DNA of 20,247 nucleotides from the NCBI GenBank assembly GCA_051647125.1, contig JBOFDP010000032.1, forward strand, positions 1 through 20,247. Reading direction: 5' to 3'. The notes under the pieces are model-generated. The model was not told the origin of the DNA. It saw only the letters and a program-made list of their open reading frames with translations, and searched no databases. Shown here piece after piece: positions 14,451-20,247 of the stretch. The DNA comes from JBOFDP01 sp051647125. Lineage in GTDB: Bacteria; Bacteroidota; Bacteroidia; Chitinophagales; Chitinophagaceae. The stretch's first letter is position 1; each line of letters starts with the position of its first letter. Position numbers and translations under genes: made by a program.

Positions 14451-15488
14451 ATGGAAAATACCTTTGAAGACAATATTAATGAACTTTTCCAACGACATAC
14501 ACTAATTGCCCCAGCCAATTTAGACTCTATAAGAATAGATAAATATATTGTTGAAAATATAAAACATATATCTCGTAATAAGGTGCAACAGGCTATTCAT
14601 TTGGATTGGGTATATGTAAATAATAGGCCTATAAAACCAAATTATAAAGTTCGTCCTTCAGACAAGATTTTGATATTTACCAATAGAACTCCTGAGCCAC
14701 AAAATGTAGTTCCAGAATCTATCCCTTTAGATATTGTCTATGAAGATAATGATATTATGATTTTGTATAAACATCCAGGTTTAGTAGTACATCCAGGATT
14801 AGGTAACGCTAATGGTACATTACTCAATGGCGTAGCATATTATTTACAGCAACAAATAGGGAATCTGGCACAATCACTAAACCGCTTTGGTATGGTACAC
14901 CGAATAGATAAAAATACAAGTGGTATTTTAATATTGGCAAAAAATGAAAATGCTCTTTCAAATTTAGGTTCCCAATTTTTTAATCATTCTATTCATCGAG
15001 AATATATTGCATTAGTATGGGGAGATGTAAAAAACGATAGTGGTGTAATAAATTCACATATAGGACGAAGCCTTAGGAATAGAAAAAAATTTGAAGCTTA
15101 TCCTGATGGAGAAAGAGGAAAACATGCTATAACTCATTATAAAGTAATAGAACGATTTGGATATACTACCCTGATTACTTGTCAATTAGAAACCGGACGA
15201 ACTCACCAAATTAGGGTACATATGAAGTCCATCGGTCATCCTATTTTTTCTGACGATACTTATGGTGGAGATAAAATAGTTTATGGAGCACCTTATTCAA
15301 AATATAAACAATTTATAGGGAATTTATTTACTCTATGCCCTCGTCAAGCCTTACATGCTAAAACCTTAGGAATCATACATCCTCATACAAACAAAAAAAT
15401 GTTTTTTGAAAAACCCATGCCTGAAGATATGCAATTACTTATCGGCAAATGGAGACAATATGTCCAAAATAGACATTTTGAATTTTAG
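14451..15488 (+). CDS. rluD: RluA/RluD-family 23S rRNA pseudouridine synthase
   Basis: This 345-residue enzyme forms pseudouridine in large-subunit rRNA. An N-terminal S4 domain (about 24-80) contains SIRIDKYIVENIKHISRNKV and ends near VRPSDKILIF. The catalytic domain has IVYEDNDIMILYKHPGLVVH (95-114), then the active-site motif HRIDKNTSGILILAKN with catalytic Asp153, then LETGRTHQIRVHMKSIGHPI near residue 246 and DDTYGG. S4 plus these motifs indicates the RluD branch (helix 69 of 23S rRNA) rather than RluA, which lacks S4; exact target sites are inferred. The gene is divergent from glyS and has its own promoter box. A glycosyltransferase gene follows after 39 bp, with a separate promoter-like element. 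Confidence 0.9.
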   Translation: MENTFEDNINELFQRHTLIAPANLDSIRIDKYIVENIKHISRNKVQQAIHLDWVYVNNRPIKPNYKVRPSDKILIFTNRTPEPQNVVPESIPLDIVYEDNDIMILYKHPGLVVHPGLGNANGTLLNGVAYYLQQQIGNLAQSLNRFGMVHRIDKNTSGILILAKNENALSNLGSQFFNHSIHREYIALVWGDVKNDSGVINSHIGRSLRNRKKFEAYPDGERGKHAITHYKVIERFGYTTLITCQLETGRTHQIRVHMKSIGHPIFSDDTYGGDKIVYGAPYSKYKQFIGNLFTLCPRQALHAKTLGIIHPHTNKKMFFEKPMPEDMQLLIGKWRQYVQNRHFEF

Positions 15489-15510
15489 TATTTTTTTCGG
15501 TTTATCTTTG
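15477..15510 (+). promoter_or_regulatory. promoter of the glycosyltransferase gene (TTTG-N22-TATCTTTG)
   Basis: TTTG at 15477-15480 and an exact TAnnTTTG box TATCTTTG at 15503-15510 are separated by 22 nt, slightly over the usual 19-21. The box lies 17 nt before the ATG at 15528. The -33 element falls inside the last codons of the rluD-like gene. Confidence 0.5.
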
Positions 15511-15527
15511 CTGTTTTATACCTTGAT

Positions 15528-16553
15528 ATGCAGCCATTTGTAGCTATTGTATTATTAAACTTTAACGGTAAAAAATTTTTAGAACAATTTGTACCTGCCT
15601 TATTAAAAACTAATTATTCTAATTTTAGAATCTATCTAATAGACAATGCTTCTTGTGATAATTCTATATCATTTATAAAGAAATATTTTCCTACTATAGA
15701 ATGTATTGTATTAGATAAAAACTACGGATTTGCAGAAGGCTATAACCAAGGATTAAAACACATAGAGGCTACTTATTTTGTATTACTCAATTCTGACATA
15801 GAGGTTTCTGAAAATTGGCTACAGCCTATGGTTTCTTTGTTAGAAGAAAATCCTATTGTAGCAGCTTGTCAATCAAAAATGAAAGACTATTCTAAAAAAG
15901 ATTATTTTGAATATGCTGGAGCAGCAGGAGGCTGGATAGACTGTTTGGGATATCCTTTTACTATGGGGCGAATGCTCAATATGATAGAAAAAGATGAAGG
16001 GCAATATGACATCCCCCGTTCTATAGCATGGGCTTGTGGAGCTGTACTGATGATAAGATCCACCATATATTGGGAAGTAAATGGAATGGATAGTTTCTTT
16101 TTTGCTCATCAAGAAGAAATAGATATGTGTTGGAGAATACAATCCTTAGGTTATCAAATTTATAGCTGTCCTCAATCAGTAGTATATCATGTTGGTGGGG
16201 GTACTCTAACTACAGAAAATCCTTATAAAATGTTTCTAAATGTGCGAAACAATCTAATTATGCTTACAAAAAATTTACCTTATCAGAGATTATTATATTT
16301 AATACCTATACGTCTGGTATTAGATGGTTCTTTTGGTATTGTAGAATTAATCAAAGGACATTATAAAAAAACACTTGCTATTATCAAAGGACATTGGGGT
16401 TACTATCATTGGATTTATAAGTATTTAAAAAATAAGGAACGAAAGCATTTTCCTAAAAAACGTAGTTTCCCAACTCATGGTTTCTATAAAAAAAGCATTC
16501 TATTTTCTTATTACCTATTTAAACAAAGAAAGTTTAAAGATTTGGGTATGTAA
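15528..16553 (+). CDS. family 2 glycosyltransferase (WbbL/rhamnosyltransferase-like)
   Basis: A 341-residue GT-A fold transferase that moves a sugar from a nucleotide donor to a growing glycan at the cytoplasmic membrane face. It opens with FVAIVLLNFNGKKFLEQFV. LIDNAS is at 37-42 and the DxD-equivalent metal-binding NSD at 88-90 (LLNSDIEVSENWLQ). After the segment WACGAVLMIRSTIYWEVNGM comes the acidic catalytic EEIDMCWRI at about 196-204. The C-terminal 90 residues are basic, with aromatic and hydrophobic patches suited to peripheral membrane attachment; no clear transmembrane helix is seen. The arrangement resembles WbbL-type rhamnosyltransferases, but donor and acceptor cannot be read from sequence. 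No other polysaccharide gene is adjacent. Confidence 0.87.
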   Translation: MQPFVAIVLLNFNGKKFLEQFVPALLKTNYSNFRIYLIDNASCDNSISFIKKYFPTIECIVLDKNYGFAEGYNQGLKHIEATYFVLLNSDIEVSENWLQPMVSLLEENPIVAACQSKMKDYSKKDYFEYAGAAGGWIDCLGYPFTMGRMLNMIEKDEGQYDIPRSIAWACGAVLMIRSTIYWEVNGMDSFFFAHQEEIDMCWRIQSLGYQIYSCPQSVVYHVGGGTLTTENPYKMFLNVRNNLIMLTKNLPYQRLLYLIPIRLVLDGSFGIVELIKGHYKKTLAIIKGHWGYYHWIYKYLKNKERKHFPKKRSFPTHGFYKKSILFSYYLFKQRKFKDLGM

Positions 16554-16572
16554 TTTTTTGAATAAAAAAGCT

Positions 16573-19197
16573 TTACTTTTCTATTATATTAGTTTGCAGC
16601 CATTTTTTCATTTCTGATATAGGTATACCTTTTCTATAAGCAAGGTTTTCTACTTGTTCCTGAGTTATTTTTCCTACTCCAAAATAATGACTTTTAGGAT
16701 GACTAAAGTACCAACCACATACACTTGCAGCAGGATACATAGCAAAATTTTCAGTAAGTTTTATACCTGTATATTCCGTCGTTTTTAGTAAGTCAAAAAG
16801 TTTTCTTTTTTCTGTATGGTCAGGACAAGCTGGGTATCCTATTGCTGGACGTATCCCTATATATTGCTCCGCTATGAGTTCTTCATTACTTAATTGCTCC
16901 TGTTGTTTATATCCCCAATAAAGAGTACGTACTTGCTGATGAAGCAGTTCGGCAAAAGCCTCTACTAATCTATCGGCAAGAGCTTGGGCTATAATTTTTT
17001 GATAATCATCCTCAAATTGAGTTAAAACCTTTTCTATACCTTGCATAGTAGCGGCAAAACCACCAACATAATCTTCTTTCTCCTCTACGATAAAGTCAGA
17101 AAGACATAAATTAGGTTGGTTTTTAGCTTTTTCTATCTGCTGACGAAGAAAGCAAATCCTCACTTCTTTATCTACCAGCCATAAATCATCCCCCTCTTTC
17201 GTTACTCGCCAAAATCCTATAGAAGCATTTGCTTCTAATAGTTTTTCAGTAATAATTTTCTGTAATATCACTTGTGCATCATCAAACACCTTCTTAGCCT
17301 CATCATTTTTTAAAATTTCAGGATAATTGCCTCCCATTTTCCATAACATAAAAAAAGGTTTCCAATGAATATACTTTACAATTTCTTCAAGGTTATAATT
17401 CAACAACTGTTTTTCACCCATATAAGCAGGTATAGGCGGAGTATATGTAGTATTCTCATATTGCCATCTATTAGATTGTGCCTGCTCAAGTGAAAGATAT
17501 TTTTTATAACTATTCTGAGTTTCAAAATTATCTCTTAAAATTTTATATTCTTCTTCAATATTTTTCAAGAATAAATATTTATTATCTGGGTTAATAAGTT
17601 GATTTGCCACCTGTACACTACGGGAAGCATCCAATACATGTACTACCCCATAAGGATAACAAGGAGCAATTTTTAATGCTGTGTGTAAGCGAGAAGTAGT
17701 AGCTCCTCCTACCATAACAGGTATTGTAATTCCTTCTTTATTAAACAATTTGACAACCTCTATCATTTCCTCAAGAGAGGGTGTTATTAATCCACTCAAT
17801 CCTATAAGATCAGGCTTGTTTAAACGTACATTTTCCAATATTCTTTGAGCAGTTACCATTACACCTAAATCAATTATTTCATAGCCATTACAAGACAATA
17901 TTACCCCTACTATATTTTTACCTATATCATGTACATCCCCTTTTACCGTAGCTAATAAGATTTTCTTTTTCTGAGTGGGCTCTACTTTACTTGCCAATAT
18001 ATACGGTTCCAGAAAAGCTACCGATTTTTTCATCACTCTGGCACTCTTTACCACTTGTGGTAAAAACATTTTTCCACTACCAAATAAATCTCCTACTACA
18101 TTCATACCTGCCATTAATACTTGGTCTATCACCTCCAATGGGAATTTATATTTTTCTAAACACCCTTTGGTATCTTCATCTACATAATCTATAATCCCAT
18201 GCACTATAGCATATTTAAGCCTTTCTTCAATAGAATGATTACGCCATTCATTTTGTTGCACATTTTGTTCAGATTGCTTTTGTTGCATGGTATTGGCATA
18301 AGAGGTAAGTTGCTCAGTAGCATCAGGAGTTTTATTAAAAAGTACATTTTCTATTAATGTCTTTAAATGCTGAGGAATATCATCATACACAGAAAGTTGC
18401 CCTGCATTCACTATTCCCATATCCATACCTGCTTGTATAGCATGATATAGAAAAATACTGTGCATAGCTTGCCTCAGTACTTCATTACCTCGAAAAGAAA
18501 AAGACAAATTACTAACACCACCACTCACCTTTAACAAAGGATATTTTGCTTTTACCCATCGGATAGATTCTATAAAATCAAGTGCATAATTTTGATGTGC
18601 TTCTATACCTGTAGCCACAGCAAATATATTTAGATCAAATACTATATCTTGAGGAACAATACCCATTTTTTTTGTAAGTATAAAATAAGCACGCTCTACA
18701 ATTTTTTTTCTACGATCAAAATTGTCAGCTTGCCCTTGCTCATCAAAACACATCACAATTATAGCAGCACCATAGTCCCTACAAGTTTGTGCCTGAGATA
18801 TAAATTGTTCTTCTCCTTCTTTAAGTGAAATAGAATTAACAATACACTTACCTTGTACGCAACGAAGCCCCGCTTCTATCACAGAAAACTTTGAGGAATC
18901 TATCATTACCGGCACCATAGCAATATCAGGTTCTGATTGTAAAAGATTAAGAAAATCTACCATACACTGCTCACTATCTAGCAAGGCATCATCCATATTA
19001 ACATCTATTATTTGTGCCCCATTTTCTATTTGTTCACGAGCTATACGTATAGCTTCATCAAATTTTTTTTCTCTTATAAGACGAGCAAATTTTTTACTTC
19101 CGGTTACATTGGTACGTTCTCCAATATTAATAAAATTACTGGCTTTATTGATAATCAGGGGGTTAAGTCCTGATAGTAGTAAATTGTTTGTATACAT
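16573..19197 (-). CDS. metH: cobalamin-dependent methionine synthase lacking the homocysteine-binding domain
   Basis: MetH transfers a methyl group from methyltetrahydrofolate through cobalamin to homocysteine. This 874-residue chain starts directly with the folate-binding pterin domain (FINIGERTNVTGSKKFARLI from residue 22, to about 280). The B12 cap domain follows (about 320-410), with MAGMNVVGDLFGSGKMFLPQ. The cobalamin domain has the ligand motif DVHDIG at 421-426 with His423, and GLSGLITPS. The activation domain, about 560-870, has the SAM-binding RPAIGYPACPDH at 783-794. The roughly 330-residue N-terminal zinc/homocysteine domain of E. coli MetH is absent. A split MetH, with that domain on a separate gene, is common in Bacteroidota as I recall, but no partner lies next to it here. 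A TATTTTTG box lies 21 nt upstream. Confidence 0.93.
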   Translation of the reverse strand: MYTNNLLLSGLNPLIINKASNFINIGERTNVTGSKKFARLIREKKFDEAIRIAREQIENGAQIIDVNMDDALLDSEQCMVDFLNLLQSEPDIAMVPVMIDSSKFSVIEAGLRCVQGKCIVNSISLKEGEEQFISQAQTCRDYGAAIIVMCFDEQGQADNFDRRKKIVERAYFILTKKMGIVPQDIVFDLNIFAVATGIEAHQNYALDFIESIRWVKAKYPLLKVSGGVSNLSFSFRGNEVLRQAMHSIFLYHAIQAGMDMGIVNAGQLSVYDDIPQHLKTLIENVLFNKTPDATEQLTSYANTMQQKQSEQNVQQNEWRNHSIEERLKYAIVHGIIDYVDEDTKGCLEKYKFPLEVIDQVLMAGMNVVGDLFGSGKMFLPQVVKSARVMKKSVAFLEPYILASKVEPTQKKKILLATVKGDVHDIGKNIVGVILSCNGYEIIDLGVMVTAQRILENVRLNKPDLIGLSGLITPSLEEMIEVVKLFNKEGITIPVMVGGATTSRLHTALKIAPCYPYGVVHVLDASRSVQVANQLINPDNKYLFLKNIEEEYKILRDNFETQNSYKKYLSLEQAQSNRWQYENTTYTPPIPAYMGEKQLLNYNLEEIVKYIHWKPFFMLWKMGGNYPEILKNDEAKKVFDDAQVILQKIITEKLLEANASIGFWRVTKEGDDLWLVDKEVRICFLRQQIEKAKNQPNLCLSDFIVEEKEDYVGGFAATMQGIEKVLTQFEDDYQKIIAQALADRLVEAFAELLHQQVRTLYWGYKQQEQLSNEELIAEQYIGIRPAIGYPACPDHTEKRKLFDLLKTTEYTGIKLTENFAMYPAASVCGWYFSHPKSHYFGVGKITQEQVENLAYRKGIPISEMKKWLQTNIIEK

Positions 19198-19218
19198 TTT
19201 TTATCTTTATATTGCCTA

Positions 19219-19226
19219 CAAAAATA
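19219..19226 (-). promoter_or_regulatory. -7 box TATTTTTG of metH
   Basis: Exact TAnnTTTG match on the minus strand, 21 nt before the metH ATG. A TTTG lies 26 nt further upstream, longer than the normal spacer. The box leaves little room for a riboswitch in the metH leader. Confidence 0.45.
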
Positions 19227-19249
19227 AACTATCCAAAATAAAGTATTTA

Positions 19250-19432
19250 TTACAAAGTATAAATAATCTTTCTAACAGCCCGAATTTTACCCTCTATAAA
19301 TTCTCCTTCACCCCATCCTTCCCAATAGAGAAAAAGTTTATTCTCGCACCGAGAAATAATATAATAGATTGCCCTACTTTGTTTAATTTAGTTTACATGT
19401 TTTTCTTTCGGTATTAGTAATTCAGAAAACAT
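19250..19432 (-). pseudogene. broken 61-codon ORF between metH and lolD, unidentified
   Basis: From an ATG at 19430-19432 the minus strand reads MFSELLIPKEKHVN, a TAA at 19388-19390, then in the same frame IKQSRAIYYIISRCENKLFL, YWEGWGEGEFIEGKIRAVRK and IIYTL to a TAA at 19250. The downstream part looks like real protein (balanced charges, Trp/Gly-rich core), and the segment is G-rich compared with the surrounding intergenic DNA. I do not recognise a family. It may be a decayed small gene, or chance reading over a structured RNA, since TTCTCG-GTG-CGAGAA makes a hairpin within it. The upstream end abuts the lolD promoter on the other strand. Confidence 0.3.
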
Positions 19433-19446
19433 CACTATAAATATCC

Positions 19447-19454
19447 TATTTTTG
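19447..19454 (+). promoter_or_regulatory. -7 box TATTTTTG of lolD
   Basis: Exact TAnnTTTG match ending 4 nt before the lolD ATG, so the transcript would begin at or just before the start codon. No -33 TTTG is visible. Confidence 0.5.
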
Positions 19455-19458
19455 CACT

Positions 19459-20115
19459 ATGATACAAATAAATAATGTATATAAACAATATGGTAATATT
19501 ACCGTACTAAACAATGTAAGTACCGATATAGAAGATAGAAAAATGGTAGCCATATTGGGCAGATCAGGTGCTGGCAAAAGCACACTATTGCACCTTATTG
19601 GCACCTTAGATACTCCTACTCAAGGTAGCATATTTATTAATAATGTAGAAATCAACCAACTACAAGGAAAATCTTTAGCTGAATTTAGAAATAAACATAT
19701 AGGTTTTATTTTCCAATTTCACTATTTACTTCCAGAGTTTACTGCATTAGAAAATGTATGTATACCCGGTTGGATAGCTCATCAGAAAGAAAAACCTTTA
19801 AAAGAAAAAGCCACTCAACTACTTATACAATTGGGACTAAAAGATAAGTTAGAAAGAAAACCAAACCAACTTTCTGGCGGGGAGCAACAACGCATAGCGA
19901 TAGCTAGAGGACTTATAAATAATCCCTCTATTATTTTAGCAGATGAACCAACAGGTAATTTAGATGAACCAAATGCCCTTCAACTTATGGAACTATTTAT
20001 TGAACTACAGGAAGAAGTACAGTCTACTTTTATCATTGTAACTCACAATGTAGATATTGCTAAGCAATGCCATCACACACTAACCATTAAAGATGGATTT
20101 TTAATAAAAAAGTAA
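19459..20115 (+). CDS. lolD: LolD-type lipoprotein-releasing ABC transporter ATPase
   Basis: This 218-residue ATPase would energise the LolCDE complex, which extracts lipoproteins from the inner membrane for transfer to the outer membrane. Walker A GRSGAGKST is at 34-42, the Q-loop FIFQFHYLLPEFTALENV at about 83-100, the ABC signature LSGGEQQR at 138-145, and Walker B IILADEPTGNLD at 158-169. The switch His is in FIIVTHNVDIAKQC. The QFHYLLPEFTALENV segment is typical of the LolD/MacB/FtsE group and particularly of LolD. No LolC/E permease is adjacent, as is usual in Bacteroidota to my knowledge; a MacB-like role cannot be fully excluded. Lipoproteins such as the SusD protein in this window are plausible cargo. 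Confidence 0.88.
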   Translation: MIQINNVYKQYGNITVLNNVSTDIEDRKMVAILGRSGAGKSTLLHLIGTLDTPTQGSIFINNVEINQLQGKSLAEFRNKHIGFIFQFHYLLPEFTALENVCIPGWIAHQKEKPLKEKATQLLIQLGLKDKLERKPNQLSGGEQQRIAIARGLINNPSIILADEPTGNLDEPNALQLMELFIELQEEVQSTFIIVTHNVDIAKQCHHTLTIKDGFLIKK

Positions 20116-20140
20116 AAATAAGTTTTTCTAACTTATTTTT
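20114..20140 (+). terminator. hairpin after lolD overlapping the topA promoter
   Basis: AAAAATAAGTT (20114-20124) and AACTTATTTTT (20130-20140) form a perfect 11-bp stem with the loop TTTCT. The 3' arm ends in five T, so it resembles an intrinsic terminator, although the stem is mostly A-T. The right arm contains most of the TATTTTTG box assigned to topA. Confidence 0.5.
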
Positions 20141-20141
20141 G
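20134..20141 (+). promoter_or_regulatory. -7 box TATTTTTG of topA
   Basis: Exact TAnnTTTG match 44 nt before the topA ATG, lying in the 3' arm of the preceding hairpin. No -33 TTTG is obvious. Confidence 0.35.
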
Positions 20142-20185
20142 TTGCCAATCTTCATTAAATTATTCTACCAAATAAACAAAATGCT

Positions 20186-20247
20186 ATGTCTCACCATTTA
20201 TTAGTTGTGGAATCCCCAGCAAAAGCAAAAACTATAGAAAAAATTTT
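20186..20247 (+). CDS. topA: DNA topoisomerase I, 5' end only
   Basis: The first 20 complete codons of a plus-strand gene run off the right edge. The text MSHHLLVVESPAKAKTIEKI is the start of the Toprim domain of bacterial type IA topoisomerases, with the catalytic Glu at residue 9 in VVESPAKAKTI. The enzyme relaxes negative supercoils during transcription and replication. An out-of-frame ATG lies 5 nt earlier at 20181 and leads nowhere recognisable, so 20186 is chosen. The rest of the gene lies outside the window. Confidence 0.93.
   Translation, partial: MSHHLLVVESPAKAKTIEKI

Noticed and set aside
16560..16572. AAAGCTTT palindrome between the glycosyltransferase and metH stops as a terminator
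   Set aside because: Only an 8-bp self-complementary word without a loop; too short for a hairpin terminator.
16573..19197. metH as a truncated pseudogene
   Set aside because: The chain is open, starts with a sensible methionine and promoter, and contains complete pterin, cobalamin and activation domains. A natural split form is the better reading.
19250..19432. Cobalamin or SAM riboswitch upstream of metH
   Set aside because: None of the conserved riboswitch boxes I know (for example GCCACTG of the B12 class) could be found, and the metH promoter box lies downstream of the segment.

Overview
The window comes from a strongly AT-rich member of the Bacteroidota. The evidence is a RagA/SusC plus RagB/SusD outer-membrane uptake pair, recurring TAnnTTTG-type -7 promoter boxes upstream of most transcription units, few purine-rich Shine-Dalgarno sites, a single-chain class II glycyl-tRNA synthetase, and a methionine synthase lacking its homocysteine domain. 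The start of kdsB (CMP-Kdo synthesis) indicates a Gram-negative envelope with Kdo-containing LPS. The exact lineage cannot be fixed by reading; a Chitinophagia- or Sphingobacteriia-like organism under some genome reduction is a guess.

Layout. (1) 1-2138: the 5' end of kdsB (-), then a decayed molybdenum-cofactor block: moaA and a small moaA-linked gene on the minus strand, and divergent moaD and moaE on the plus strand. All four are recognisable end to end but are broken by several frameshifts and stops. (2) 2145-3524: a secreted or surface protein with about fifteen 15-16-residue repeats (-). (3) 3638-5780: a plus-strand cluster ogt, dtd, an HU/IHF-like gene and an RsuA/RluB-type pseudouridine synthase. 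(4) 5929-11243: a susC-susD operon (-) with a 9-G/7-T homopolymer junction inside the SusC signal peptide, a 17-bp palindrome at its promoter, and a hairpin after susD. (5) 11546-14260: glycyl-tRNA synthetase followed by an MscS-type channel (-). (6) 14451-16553: rluD-like pseudouridine synthase and a family 2 glycosyltransferase (+). (7) 16573-19197: cobalamin-dependent methionine synthase without the homocysteine domain (-). (8) 19459-20247: a LolD-type ABC ATPase and the first codons of topA (+).

How it fits together. Most genes are conserved housekeeping functions: DNA repair and architecture, rRNA modification, tRNA charging and proofreading, methionine synthesis, lipoprotein export, osmotic protection. 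The accessory content is the SusCD transporter, which has no degradative enzymes beside it, and the repeat protein. No CRISPR array, insertion sequence, tRNA or rRNA gene was found. The most notable signals are the localized loss of molybdopterin synthesis among intact neighbours and the possibly slippage-prone SusC signal peptide. I did not find convincing evidence for a wholly new multi-gene system.
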